This document shows positions 35,407 to 44,866 of a stretch of 64,000 nt of DNA, one piece after another; within the stretch, counting starts at the first letter, position 1; each line of letters opens with the position of its first letter. The notes under the pieces were generated by a model. That model did not search any database. It was not told the DNA's origin and saw only the letters and a list, made by a program, of their open reading frames with translations. The position numbers and the translations under genes are program-made. This DNA comes from Colwellia sp. 75C3 (GTDB lineage Bacteria > Pseudomonadota > Gammaproteobacteria > Enterobacterales > Alteromonadaceae): contig NZ_PJAU01000032.1 of assembly GCF_002836255.1 (NCBI RefSeq), positions 434,001 to 498,000 of the forward strand. Direction: 5' to 3'.

Positions 35407-36549
35407 ATGGCGCGTTTTAACCAACAAGATAATCTTCTTGGCCAATCAAATTGCTTTTTAGAAGTACTAGAACAAATATCCCAAGTAGCCACCTTAAGCA
35501 AACCCGTACTTATTATTGGTGAGCGCGGTACCGGTAAAGAACTTGTTGCCGCCCGTTTACACTTCTTGTCAAAACGTTGGGAACAAAGCTATTTAAAACT
35601 CAACTGTGCAGCATTAAATGAAAATTTACTTGAAACTGAGTTATTTGGCTACGATAGTGGAGCTTTTACTGGGGCCAGTAAACGTCATGAAGGACGCTTT
35701 GAACGTGCTGATAAAGGTACGTTATTTTTAGATGAAATTGCCAATACCTCAGGTCTCATTCAAGAAAAATTATTACGTGTTGTTGAATACGGCGAATTCG
35801 AACGTGTCGGTGGCTCAAGAACAATTCAAAGTGATGTTCGTTTAGTTGCGGCAACCAATGAAGATTTACCTACCTTAGCTGCGTCAGGTCAATTTAGAGC
35901 AGATCTATTAGATCGCTTAGCCTTTGACGTTATAACCCTGCCACCATTACGAGAACGTTTAGACGATATAATAATGCTCGCAGAACACTTTGCTATTAAC
36001 ATGGCCCGCGAGCTTGAATTTGAATTATTTAGTGGTTTTACCGAAAAAGCTAAGCGCAGCCTGCTTGAATATCACTGGCCGGGTAATATTCGTGAATTAA
36101 AAAATGTTGTTGAACGAAGTGTTTATCGCAGTAATAACCCGCACTTACCTGTCCATGAACTGATCATTGATCCATTCGAATCTCCTTTTAGACCAAATCA
36201 ACGAATTAAAACCCACGATAGGGTCAATGAACTCAATAAAAATATCGCTTCCGAAAATGGTAATACAGTTGATCAGGCCTCAGCAGAAACATCAATAACG
36301 TTAGACAATATTAATCTAACATCGACAATAGCAACTACCGCGATACCTAAAGTGTTGACGCAACAATTTCCTCAGTCATTAAAAACATTATCACAAGACT
36401 ATGAAATAGAATTAATACAATCTGCTTTAGCCCATTGCCAATTTAATCAAAAGAAAACCGCAGAAGCACTCGAATTAACTTATCATCAATTAAGGGGTTA
36501 CCTAAAAAAATATAACTTGCTTGATGGCAGTATTAACGATGAACTTTAA
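35407..36549 (+). CDS. pspF: PspF, sigma54-dependent activator of the phage-shock operon
   Basis: A 380-aa enhancer-binding protein without a receiver domain, as expected of PspF. AAA+ domain from residue 10 to about 240 with Walker A GERGTGKE, an intact GAFTGA loop, Walker B TLFLDEIA and the arginine-finger region. A long linker (250-330) precedes the C-terminal helix-turn-helix (NQKKTAEALELTYHQLRGYLKKY). It is divergent from pspABC, as in E. coli, and its end overlaps sapA. The linker is longer than in E. coli PspF. Confidence 0.94.
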   Translation: MARFNQQDNLLGQSNCFLEVLEQISQVATLSKPVLIIGERGTGKELVAARLHFLSKRWEQSYLKLNCAALNENLLETELFGYDSGAFTGASKRHEGRFERADKGTLFLDEIANTSGLIQEKLLRVVEYGEFERVGGSRTIQSDVRLVAATNEDLPTLAASGQFRADLLDRLAFDVITLPPLRERLDDIIMLAEHFAINMARELEFELFSGFTEKAKRSLLEYHWPGNIRELKNVVERSVYRSNNPHLPVHELIIDPFESPFRPNQRIKTHDRVNELNKNIASENGNTVDQASAETSITLDNINLTSTIATTAIPKVLTQQFPQSLKTLSQDYEIELIQSALAHCQFNQKKTAEALELTYHQLRGYLKKYNLLDGSINDEL

Positions 36550-38209
36550 ATCTATATTCTCCTTAACATTAGCGAGCCTTGTTAGTATTTTAACAGGCTG
36601 TAACGAAGGTAATAAGCTATCTTTAAGTGAGCGTAGTATTATCTATTGCTCTGAAGGATCTCCGGAGTCATTCAATCCACAACTCAGCACGTCAGGTACC
36701 ACGTCTGATGCCAGCGCTAAGCAGCTCTATAACAGTCTGATTGTTTATAAAGGTAAAAAGAACACCTTAGGTCCTGCTTTAGCAAGATCATGGCATGTAA
36801 CCCGTGATGGTAAAAAAATCACCTTCTATTTACGTAAAGATGTAAACTTTCATCAAACAAGCTATTTTACCCCGACAAGATTATTTAATGCTGATGATGT
36901 GCTATTTAGCTTTAATAGAGTGTTAGATAAAAACCATGCTTTTCATCATGTGTCAGGGGGCCAGTACCCCTTTTTCCAAAGTGTAAAATTTACAGAGCTG
37001 GTTGAAAAAGTAGAGAAAATTAATGACTTTACTGTGCGTTTTATTTTAAAACGTAACGATAGCTCCTTCTTAGCTAATTTAGCGACCGATTATGCAATAA
37101 TTTTGTCCGAAGAATATGGGCAATCATTGCAAAAGAAAAAAAAACCACATGAAATTGATATACTGCCGATTGGTACAGGTCCTTTTAAACTAAAAGATTA
37201 CCGTGTTGGCTCATTAATCCGCTTTTATCGTCATGATGAATATTGGCAGGAAAAAGCTAAAATTGAACAACTTGTTTTTGATATATCACCCAGTAAAACA
37301 ACACGTTTAACTAAACTTTTAGCTAAAGAATGTGATGTCAGTAGCTATCCAATAGCACATAAGAAGATTACTGAAAGAAGCGATTTAACATTAGAATCAA
37401 TGACTTCATTGAATGTTGGATACTTCGGCTTTAATACAAAAAAGGAGCCTTTTGATAATAAGTTGGTACGCCAGGCAATTAGCTTAGCCATTAACAAGCA
37501 AGCCTTAATTGATACGGTTTACCAAGGGCAAGCTGCACGGGCAAAGTCTATATTACCCGAAACATCATGGGCTTATGATAGCGAAACACCTGAACTAACT
37601 TATGATCCAGTTAGAGCTAAATCATTACTAGAAGTAGCGGGTTATGCCCAAGGGTTTACCATGGACATCTGGGCAATGCCCGTTCAAAGAGCATATAATC
37701 CAAATGCAGTAACAATGGCAAAATTGATTCAAGCTGACTTAAAGAAAATTGGCGTAGAAGTTAAGATTATTACCTATGAATGGAGTACTTTTTTACGTCG
37801 CTTATCACAAGGTGAACATCAAAGCTTTTTATTAGGCTGGACTGCAGATCATCCTGACCCTGATAATTTTTTCACGCCAATGCTCAGCTGCTCTTCTAGC
37901 GAAAAAGGCAGTAACCGCACATTTTGGTGTAATAAAGAGTATGACCAACTACTACAAAGTGCGCTAAGTACAACAAATATGACTAAACGAAAAAGCTATT
38001 ATGCTAAGGCTATGGCAATTATTAACGAAGAGATCCCCTTGTTACCTATTGCTCATTCAAAACGATTTCAAGCCAGAGGTGTTGACGTAGAAGGCAAAAT
38101 ATTAGAAAACTTTGGTGGTATAAGTTTTTATGACGTTGCTAAAAGGTCGATAAATAACGATGTGAATACCTTAGCTCAACCTGAGATAGCTGATAAGGCA
38201 AGTAATTAA
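36539..38209 (+). CDS. sapA: SapA-like peptide-binding lipoprotein of an ABC importer
   Basis: About 556 aa from the ATG at 36539; the ATG at 36524 is possible. The signal sequence ends in SILTGC, a lipobox, so this is a predicted lipoprotein. The solute-binding family 5 fold is clear: RSWHVTRDGKKITFYLRKDVNFH, FNADDVLFSFNRV, IGTGPFKL, NKQALIDTVYQGQA and LLGWTADHPDPDNFFTPMLSC. SapA homologues bind peptides (including antimicrobial peptides) or polyamines. Its start overlaps the pspF stop, so sapA may be read from the pspF transcript. Confidence 0.9.
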   Translation: MNFKSIFSLTLASLVSILTGCNEGNKLSLSERSIIYCSEGSPESFNPQLSTSGTTSDASAKQLYNSLIVYKGKKNTLGPALARSWHVTRDGKKITFYLRKDVNFHQTSYFTPTRLFNADDVLFSFNRVLDKNHAFHHVSGGQYPFFQSVKFTELVEKVEKINDFTVRFILKRNDSSFLANLATDYAIILSEEYGQSLQKKKKPHEIDILPIGTGPFKLKDYRVGSLIRFYRHDEYWQEKAKIEQLVFDISPSKTTRLTKLLAKECDVSSYPIAHKKITERSDLTLESMTSLNVGYFGFNTKKEPFDNKLVRQAISLAINKQALIDTVYQGQAARAKSILPETSWAYDSETPELTYDPVRAKSLLEVAGYAQGFTMDIWAMPVQRAYNPNAVTMAKLIQADLKKIGVEVKIITYEWSTFLRRLSQGEHQSFLLGWTADHPDPDNFFTPMLSCSSSEKGSNRTFWCNKEYDQLLQSALSTTNMTKRKSYYAKAMAIINEEIPLLPIAHSKRFQARGVDVEGKILENFGGISFYDVAKRSINNDVNTLAQPEIADKASN

Positions 38210-38210
38210 T

Positions 38211-39239
38211 ATGCTTACTTTTACCTTACGCCGATTGAGCTTATTCCTTTTTACCATGTTGGTATTAACGCTTATATCGTTTAGCTTGAGTTTTTTATTT
38301 CCTGGTGACACTGTCATTAATCATTCTGGTCAGATTAATGCTACGGCGACAGAATTAGCACAACTCAATGAAGCTTACCAAATGGATAAAAGCATTTTCA
38401 CTCAGTATGGAGCTTACTTAACACATATCCTTAATGGTGATTTGGGGCAGTCTATGGCAAGCCAATCACCGATTAGTAATGAAGTATTAGAATTACTGCC
38501 GGCCACGATAGAGCTCAGCCTAGTTGCTTTACTTATTGCGATGTTAGTTGGCATTCCATTAGGTTTTATTGCTGCCATCAATCACAATAAAGCCAGCGAC
38601 AATGCCATTTTGTCGTTTGCCATGCTTGGCTATTCCATTCCTGTTTTTTGGCTGGGCCTGTTGGCTATACTTTTTTTCTCAATCGGCCTTGGCTGGTTGC
38701 CTTCCGCAGGAAAAATTAGCTTGCTGTTTGAAATTGAATTTGTAACTGGTATTCAATTTATTGATATTTTACTCAGCGAGAGCCCCTATAAGTGGCAAGC
38801 ATTTAGCAATGCTAGCTCTCATATAATTTTACCCGCATGCGTTATTGCATTGGCTCCAGCTACTATTTTTATTCGCTTATCGCGTGCCGCTATGATTGAA
38901 GTATTAGCCGCCAGTTATATCAGAGCAGCTAAAGCTAAAGGTTTGAGCTTTCAACAGATAATATTTAGACACGCAATTCGAAATGCATTAATTCAAATAA
39001 TACGCCACGTGGGTTTGCAGTTTGCCAACTTGGTTACTCTCGCTATGGTTACTGAAGTTATTTTTAGTTGGCCAGGTATTGGTCGTTGGCTAATAGAGAG
39101 TATTTCACAGCGTGATTATACCGCGATTCAAAGCGGGCTATTAGTACTTTCCTGCTTCATCTTTATCGTTCACATATTGACCGACTTTATTTATGCTGCC
39201 CTTAATCCATTAGCGCGAGGTAATCATCATGGCTCGTGA
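38211..39239 (+). CDS. sapB: SapB-like ABC importer permease
   Basis: A 342-aa permease of the DppB/OppB type with six predicted membrane helices. The conserved ABC-importer loop is present (ASYIRAAKAKGLSFQQIIFRHAIRNALIQ). Its start is one base after the sapA stop and it overlaps sapC by 11 bases. Confidence 0.92.
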   Translation: MLTFTLRRLSLFLFTMLVLTLISFSLSFLFPGDTVINHSGQINATATELAQLNEAYQMDKSIFTQYGAYLTHILNGDLGQSMASQSPISNEVLELLPATIELSLVALLIAMLVGIPLGFIAAINHNKASDNAILSFAMLGYSIPVFWLGLLAILFFSIGLGWLPSAGKISLLFEIEFVTGIQFIDILLSESPYKWQAFSNASSHIILPACVIALAPATIFIRLSRAAMIEVLAASYIRAAKAKGLSFQQIIFRHAIRNALIQIIRHVGLQFANLVTLAMVTEVIFSWPGIGRWLIESISQRDYTAIQSGLLVLSCFIFIVHILTDFIYAALNPLARGNHHGS

Positions 39240-40122
39240 AAAAATATACCTTGAAGAAGTATTTCCCTCTCCTTTTATGCAGTTATGGGGAATTTTCCGT
39301 AAAACCCCCGTAGCTATGGTTGGCTTTTGTTGTTTCATTTTCCTCGTTATACTCGCTATTTTTGCGCCAATTATATCCCCCTACTCTCCTGTAGAGGGCC
39401 ATCTGGATATGATATTACTGCCACCAGCTTGGCATCCTGATGGTAATGTCAGTTACCTACTAGGTACTGATGAGCTTGGACGAGATATGTTGTCTAGGCT
39501 GATGTATGGAACATCTCTGACTTTTGGTTTGAGCTTTATTGTGGTGATCTTCTCTTTAGTCATCGGCGTGGTTATTGGCTCGCTATCTGCCTTAACTAGG
39601 GGCATTAAATCGAGCTTTTTAAATCATTTTCTCGATGTTATATTATCTATACCATCATTGTTACTCGCTATTATTATTGTTGCTATTTTAGGTCCTGGTA
39701 TTAGCAACACAGTATGGGCAATTGCCATTGTATTTATCCCGCAATTTATCCACATAACTCGGTATGCAGTAAAGGAAGAGTTTAGAAAAGACTATGTACT
39801 TGCTTCGCGTCTTGATGGCGCCAGTAATTTCCGTATTTTGTACTACTCAGTATTTCCTAATATTGTTGAGCGCTTAATGAGTCAGGCCACGCTAGCACAG
39901 TCTGCCGCCATCTTAGATATCGCTACCTTAGGTTTTTTAGGATTAGGGGCGCAAATTCCCTTACCTGAATGGGGCGCTATTTTAGCCAATGGTCTTGAAC
40001 ACTTTTATATTGCGCCTTGGACAGTATACTTACCAGGTTTAGCCATTTTATTCGCTGTTGTTGCCACTAACCTGGTTGGTGAAGGTATTCGCCATGCGCT
40101 TAAACTGCGTAAGGAAAACTAA
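39229..40122 (+). CDS. sapC: SapC-like ABC importer permease
   Basis: A 297-aa DppC/OppC-type permease. The N-terminal helix (KTPVAMVGFCCFIFLVILAIF), the LGTDELGRDMLSRLMYGTSLTFGLSF segment, the EAA-like loop (YVLASRLDGASNFRILYYSVFPN) and the GLGAQIPLPEWGAIL end are typical. It overlaps sapB at its start and a 35-codon ORF at its stop. Confidence 0.92.
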   Translation: MAREKIYLEEVFPSPFMQLWGIFRKTPVAMVGFCCFIFLVILAIFAPIISPYSPVEGHLDMILLPPAWHPDGNVSYLLGTDELGRDMLSRLMYGTSLTFGLSFIVVIFSLVIGVVIGSLSALTRGIKSSFLNHFLDVILSIPSLLLAIIIVAILGPGISNTVWAIAIVFIPQFIHITRYAVKEEFRKDYVLASRLDGASNFRILYYSVFPNIVERLMSQATLAQSAAILDIATLGFLGLGAQIPLPEWGAILANGLEHFYIAPWTVYLPGLAILFAVVATNLVGEGIRHALKLRKEN

Positions 40123-40229
40123 TGGTATTTCCCCACACAGTGACAATAAAAATTATAACGACCGTAACCAAAATCTTTATTTTACTGTCTATATTATTAA
40201 CTTCTCCACCTAAAAAAGCGTGTAAGTAG
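40122..40229 (+). CDS. Unannotated 35-aa small ORF between sapC and sapD
   Basis: Starts TAATG, sharing one base with the sapC stop, and ends TAG six bases before sapD. AAGGA six bases before the ATG is a strong Shine-Dalgarno. The product has a central hydrophobic stretch (about residues 18-28, KIFILLSILLT) and a Lys-rich C-terminus ending KKACK, so it could be a tiny membrane or secreted peptide, or a coupling leader for sapD, whose own ribosome-binding site is weak. No homologue is known to me. Confidence 0.5.
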   Translation: MVFPHTVTIKIITTVTKIFILLSILLTSPPKKACK

Positions 40230-40234
40230 CACTT

Positions 40235-41269
40235 ATGAATTTACTCGACATCAGAAATTTATCCATTGAGCTCGATACACCAAATGGTCGCGTACTCGCG
40301 GTAGATAAAGTAAGTTTATCGATTAAAGAAGGTGAGTTTCGTGGTTTAGTAGGCGAATCAGGCTCAGGTAAGTCACTCTTGGCACAAGCAATCATAGGTG
40401 TTTTAAACGATAAGTGGCATGTGCATGCAGACAGGTTTCATTGGCGAGGTATCGATTTATTACGCCTAACTATTGATGAGCGTAGAGCATTATTATGCCG
40501 TGATATTGCAATGATATTTCAAGAGCCAATGAGCTGTTTAGATCCAACCACTTTAATCGGAGAGCAGTTAAGCGAAGCTATTGATTCTTCACAGCTATCA
40601 GGTCACTTTTGGCAGCGTAAAAAACAGCGTAAAGAAGCGGTAGTCAAATTACTTCACAAAGTTGGTATTAAGAAACATAGCCAATGTATTAACAGTTACC
40701 CTCATCAACTTACTGAAGCAATCTGCCAACGCGTTATGATAGCGATAGCCCTCGCAGGTCGACCCATTTTGTTAATTGCCGATGAACCAACAGCCGCAAT
40801 GGAAAGTACTAATCAGGGACAGATATTTAGATTACTTGCTAACTTAAATCAATTAAAAAACATGTCAATATTATTGATAAGCCATGATTTAGAGAACTTA
40901 ACTCACTGGACCAGTACCATTACAGTAATGTATAGCGGCCAATTTGTTGAAGCAGGTAGTACAGAGCAAATATTTAATAAACCTATGCATCCTTATACTC
41001 GAGCTTTAGTTGATAGTAGTACTAAGGCTAATTTGCAGTTACCGACTAAATCGCGACTGATGACCTTACCGGGTAGTATCCCTATTTTACAACATTTGCC
41101 CATTGGTTGTAGATTAGGCCCTCGTTGCCCAAGAGCGCAACAAACTTGTGTCGAGGCGCCAAAGGTCAGTAATTTTCATGGCCATAAAGTCAGTTGCCAT
41201 TTCCCGTTGATTAGGGAGACCGCTAAAAAACATTCGGTAAAACACGAAGTAGTTAAGGGAACAATTTAA
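40235..41269 (+). CDS. sapD: SapD-like ABC importer ATPase
   Basis: A 344-aa DppD/OppD-type ATPase. Walker A GESGSGKS (about 42-49), Q-loop MIFQEPMSCLDP, signature LTEAICQR (degenerate, as in E. coli SapD, instead of LSGGQ), Walker B LLIADEPTAAME (with Glu), and the C-terminal oligopeptide-transporter domain with four cysteines near CRLGPRCPRAQQTCVEAPK. It pairs with SapF to energise the transporter. sapF follows by 1 bp. Confidence 0.92.
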   Translation: MNLLDIRNLSIELDTPNGRVLAVDKVSLSIKEGEFRGLVGESGSGKSLLAQAIIGVLNDKWHVHADRFHWRGIDLLRLTIDERRALLCRDIAMIFQEPMSCLDPTTLIGEQLSEAIDSSQLSGHFWQRKKQRKEAVVKLLHKVGIKKHSQCINSYPHQLTEAICQRVMIAIALAGRPILLIADEPTAAMESTNQGQIFRLLANLNQLKNMSILLISHDLENLTHWTSTITVMYSGQFVEAGSTEQIFNKPMHPYTRALVDSSTKANLQLPTKSRLMTLPGSIPILQHLPIGCRLGPRCPRAQQTCVEAPKVSNFHGHKVSCHFPLIRETAKKHSVKHEVVKGTI

Positions 41270-41270
41270 G

Positions 41271-42047
41271 ATGAGTGTTTTATTAGATGTTAAAGAAATA
41301 ACAAAATCATTTAAGCTTAAAGGTCATTGGTATCACAAGCGTAAATTTACGGCATTATCACCACTATCTTTTGCTATTGAAGCAAAAAAAACGCTAGCGA
41401 TTGTTGGTGAAACGGGTTCAGGAAAATCAACGTTAGCAAAGATATTAGTAGGTGCAGAAAGCCCAACGACGGGTAAGATATATTTGAATGGTCAGCTATT
41501 GCAGAACCAACGTTTCAAACAAAGGTGTCAGCATATCCGGATGATATTTCAAGACTCAGGAACGACTTTAAACCCTAGCTTAACCATTCAAGAATTACTC
41601 GATGAGCCATTAATACTTAATACTGAGTTGAATGAAAAACAACGCCAACAGCTTATTCGCACGACTTTACAAAAAGTTGGCCTGCTTGGCGATCATATGA
41701 ATTTTTACCCTCATATGTTCTCAGGTGGACAGAAACAAAGGATCTCACTGGCTAGAGCCATTATCCTACAACCCCAAGTTATCATCCTAGATGAAGCGTT
41801 AGCGGCTTTAGACCCCTCATTACGCTCGCAGATGATTAACTTACTGCTCGATTTACAACAACAAATGGGCTTAGCCTATATTCTCATTTCTCATAATTTA
41901 GGTATTGTCCGCCACTTTAGTGATGATGTAATGGTGATGTCACATGGTGAGGTAGTTGAGTCTGGAAAAACCATTGAGGTAATGCGTAACCCTCAACATA
42001 AAGTAACTCAAAAATTAATGATGAGTCAGAACTTTCAGCTTAAATAA
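41271..42047 (+). CDS. sapF: SapF-like ABC importer ATPase
   Basis: A 258-aa ATPase: Walker A GETGSGKST, Q-loop IFQDSGTTLNPSL, signature MFSGGQKQRISLARA, Walker B VIILDEALAALDPSL and H-loop LISHNLGIV. It lacks the C-terminal oligopeptide domain of SapD, as is usual for SapF. It ends the sap operon at a strong terminator. Confidence 0.92.
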   Translation: MSVLLDVKEITKSFKLKGHWYHKRKFTALSPLSFAIEAKKTLAIVGETGSGKSTLAKILVGAESPTTGKIYLNGQLLQNQRFKQRCQHIRMIFQDSGTTLNPSLTIQELLDEPLILNTELNEKQRQQLIRTTLQKVGLLGDHMNFYPHMFSGGQKQRISLARAIILQPQVIILDEALAALDPSLRSQMINLLLDLQQQMGLAYILISHNLGIVRHFSDDVMVMSHGEVVESGKTIEVMRNPQHKVTQKLMMSQNFQLK

Positions 42048-42085
42048 ATAACTAGATAATACTTCAATCTCCCTAAAAGTAAGAC

Positions 42086-42128
42086 ATAAAAAAAGCCAAT
42101 AGTAGATTACTACTATTGGCTTTTTTAG
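42086..42128. terminator. Bidirectional terminator between sapF and ppiD
   Basis: AAAAGCCAATAGTAG and CTACTATTGGCTTTT form a 15-bp stem around ATTA, with A and T tracts on either side. It serves convergent sapF (+) and ppiD (-). Confidence 0.92.
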
Positions 42129-42155
42129 TCGCCGAAACGACTATCCTATTGGAAT

Positions 42156-44072
42156 TTAATAAGTAGTAACAGGCTCTACAACTTGTTTACGTGTAATTTC
42201 CGCACCAACCTTTAACGAGTTAACAAAACTCTGATAGGCCGACTGTGCCAACTGAGACGTTTGTTGCTGACCTAAGTTAGGGTTAGCAGCTGTTGCACTT
42301 ACACCTACCGTAGTAACTTCAACTAAGGCAAGCGCACCATTACTTAACGCAACAGTTGAGGCCGAAACAGTACCGTCTACCGGGTGTGGTAGTACAAAAG
42401 CAGCACGACTGATACTTTGATCAACATCTGGACTATAACGAGCAACTTTTTCTTTACTAACAAAACTCGTATTAAGTGCTGTTAGTTGAGCTGTTATATC
42501 AACACCAGCATTAAAGTCAGCCAATAATAAATCAACAGTCTGCTGAGCTTTCTCGGTTGCTTTTTGATTAACTAAAATATCTTTAATTTGCGCTTCGACT
42601 TCCACTAAAGGTTTAACATTTGCTTCTTGCAAAGTATTAAGACGTAAAACAAGTACAACACTATCATTAACTTCAATAAGGTCTGAGTTCATATTGTCTT
42701 GTAAAACCATTTCGGAGAAAGCAGCTTCTATAACTTTACTTTGATCAAAAGGAGCACTGTTTCCACTACGTAATAACCAAGGAGATGTTTGTATGGCAAC
42801 ATTAACTTCTGCCGCAGCATCATCTAGGCTATCTGGAAATTCAAAACTGATACGTGCCATTTCTTGCTGTAGCGTAAAGAACTTGTCTTGTGCTTGGTCA
42901 TTACTTAATTTAGCACTTAACTCCGTTTTCACATCAGCAAAAGCTTGCACAGACTCTTTTTTATAGTCTGTTAATTTTAATACATGGTAACCAAAGCTTG
43001 TTTTAACTAATGAACTAATCTCGCCAACAGTAAGTAATGCTAAAGCGGCTTCATCAAAACTCTCTTCCATCACGCCTGGCTCAAGCCATTCTAAATCACC
43101 ACCGTTTTCACCACTGAAAGTATCATTAGAAACTTCTTTTGCTAACGCGGCAAAGTCTTCACCTTGCTCAAGTCGGGTTAATACGACTTGTGCTTGTAAT
43201 TTGGCAGCTTCATCATCTGCATTTCCATCAGTAAACTCGATAAGGATATGTGATATACGTCGTTGTGCTGTTTCAGTAAAGCTTGTTAAGTTCTCTTGGT
43301 AATAACTAGATAACTCATCATCAGTAACGTTGATGCCTTTAGCAATATCAGCAACATTTAAGCTAATAAAATCAACTTTAACCTGTTCTTTATTTTCAAA
43401 ACGAGCTTGATTGGCTACATAGTAATTATTAACGTCTTCATCAGTTAACGTTATCGCTGCTTTAAACTGCTCTGCAGAAATTGTTGCGAATCGAATATCA
43501 CGCGTTTGGTTTTGTAACGCAAGTTGTAACTTCTCTTGATAAGGTAAATTAAACTCAGTAGCAACTAATGCTTGGCTCAATTGACGACGAGTCATCTCTA
43601 CGCGTAAATAATCACGAAAGTCTGATGATTGAAAGAAACCAGCTTGATTGATAATAGCTAAATAACGATTGTTATCAAAAGAACCGTCTACTTGGAATTC
43701 AGGCATAGTGCGGATAGTATCTTTTAAACGCAGATCCGAAACACGAATAGCAAGGGCTTCACTATTTTGATCTATTAACGTTTCATTAATAAGGTTATCT
43801 AAAACACCTTGGCGAAAGTTAGCCATATAATTTGCATCATTTGATAAGGTATCAAACATCTCACCAAACTGTTGTGCCATACGACCACGTTGTGCTTGAT
43901 ACGCTTTATTAAATGCTTGTTGGCTAATGGCCTGACCATTAACCGTAGCAACAGAAGTATCTACTGAGTTGCTATAACTTCCAACACCGGCGACAGCGAA
44001 GGTAAGGATAATCAAACCAAGAATAATTTTGGCAGTCAATCCCTGCGATTTTTCACGAATATCTTCTAACAT
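42156..44072 (-). CDS. ppiD: Periplasmic folding chaperone PpiD
   Basis: A 638-aa SurA/PpiD-family chaperone. One N-terminal membrane anchor (residues 13-32, LTAKIILGLIILTFAVAGVG), a SurA-like N-terminal domain, a parvulin-type domain (about 265-365: RRISHILIEF, DFAALAKEVSNDTFSGENGGDLEWLEPGVM, SLVKTSFGYHVLKL split), and a C-terminal helical domain. It helps secreted proteins leave the Sec translocon. It is the last gene of the tig-to-ppiD block and follows hupB, as in E. coli. Confidence 0.95.
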   Translation of the reverse strand: MLEDIREKSQGLTAKIILGLIILTFAVAGVGSYSNSVDTSVATVNGQAISQQAFNKAYQAQRGRMAQQFGEMFDTLSNDANYMANFRQGVLDNLINETLIDQNSEALAIRVSDLRLKDTIRTMPEFQVDGSFDNNRYLAIINQAGFFQSSDFRDYLRVEMTRRQLSQALVATEFNLPYQEKLQLALQNQTRDIRFATISAEQFKAAITLTDEDVNNYYVANQARFENKEQVKVDFISLNVADIAKGINVTDDELSSYYQENLTSFTETAQRRISHILIEFTDGNADDEAAKLQAQVVLTRLEQGEDFAALAKEVSNDTFSGENGGDLEWLEPGVMEESFDEAALALLTVGEISSLVKTSFGYHVLKLTDYKKESVQAFADVKTELSAKLSNDQAQDKFFTLQQEMARISFEFPDSLDDAAAEVNVAIQTSPWLLRSGNSAPFDQSKVIEAAFSEMVLQDNMNSDLIEVNDSVVLVLRLNTLQEANVKPLVEVEAQIKDILVNQKATEKAQQTVDLLLADFNAGVDITAQLTALNTSFVSKEKVARYSPDVDQSISRAAFVLPHPVDGTVSASTVALSNGALALVEVTTVGVSATAANPNLGQQQTSQLAQSAYQSFVNSLKVGAEITRKQVVEPVTTY

Positions 44073-44190
44073 TAATTTCTCTTTTTTTATGCCTAAAAAA
44101 TCTAGACTTAAGTATCTTTAAATTCAAGTTGCTCGCGATTTTAGCAGATCATAAGCATTGCTTGAAGCACAACATGCGCTAAATGCAAAT

Positions 44191-44220
44191 TTATTATGAA
44201 TATTTATTATGAATATTTAT
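44191..44220. repeat. 13-bp tandem repeat upstream of ppiD
   Basis: Two exact copies of TTATTATGAATAT followed by a partial third, between hupB's terminator and ppiD. No function is evident. Confidence 0.7.
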
Positions 44221-44239
44221 TTTTACGCGGGGTACAAAG

Positions 44240-44265
44240 TAAAAAACCACCTAAAAAGGTGGTTT
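44240..44265 (-). terminator. Terminator after hupB
   Basis: AAACCACCT and AGGTGGTTT form a 9-bp stem on a 4-base loop; on the minus strand it is followed by TTTTACTTT. It lies 35 bp past the hupB stop. Confidence 0.88.
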
Positions 44266-44299
44266 CTAATACGCAGTATAACTTAGTCTAAATTAGTGA

Positions 44300-44572
44300 C
44301 TAGTTACATGCATCTTTTAATGCTTTACCAGCTTTGAAAGATGGAATTTTAGCAGCAGCGATTTGAATAGTCGCACCCGTTTGTGGGTTACGACCAGTAC
44401 GTGCAGCACGGTCACGTACTGAGAAAGTACCAAAACCAACAAGAGCTACTTGCTCGCCATCTTTTAATTCATCAGTTACAGCGCCAATAAATGAATCTAA
44501 TGCACGACCCGCAGCAGCTTTTGAAATGTCTGCACCAGCAGCAATTTTCTCGATTAGTTGAGATTTATTCAC
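44300..44572 (-). CDS. hupB: Nucleoid-associated protein HU, beta subunit
   Basis: A 90-aa histone-like DNA-bending protein. [20 protein letters not shown], the [24 protein letters not shown]-binding arm and the [13 protein letters not shown] end are characteristic. Position directly after lon supports HupB over HupA. Confidence 0.96.
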   Translation of the reverse strand: MNKSQLIEKIAAGADISKAAAGRALDSFIGAVTDELKDGEQVALVGFGTFSVRDRAARTGRNPQTGATIQIAAAKIPSFKAGKALKDACN

Positions 44573-44817
44573 AGTGTATACCCCTTCAATTGTTATTATG
44601 CAACGCTATCCATTTTATAACTGTTATCAATCTAAATTTTATTTTTATTGATAACTTGTAGCGTTGAGTTTAGAAAATATTATGCTCTCTAGATTCCTCC
44701 AATTCATCTATATAACATAGTGAGTAAGGGGTCTAGCGATAAAAGCGTAGTTAACTTACCACAGTTTCAGCGTTTGAAAAGCGATAATTGCTTTTTTTTA
44801 CTATTTTTTTAACTTTT

Positions 44818-44854
44818 TTGGCCTTTTTTGATATAAATCATCAAAAAAGGCCAA
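44818..44854. terminator. Terminator after lon
   Basis: GGCCTTTTTTGAT and ATCAAAAAAGGCC form a 13-bp stem around ATAAATC. It begins 13 bp after the lon stop. Confidence 0.8.
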
Positions 44855-44866
44855 GCTTTGAGCAAG

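Noticed and set aside
36521..36538. TTG or first ATG as the sapA start
   Set aside because: The ATG at 36539 gives the cleanest lipoprotein signal sequence; the upstream starts add residues with no signal-peptide role, although 36524 cannot be excluded.
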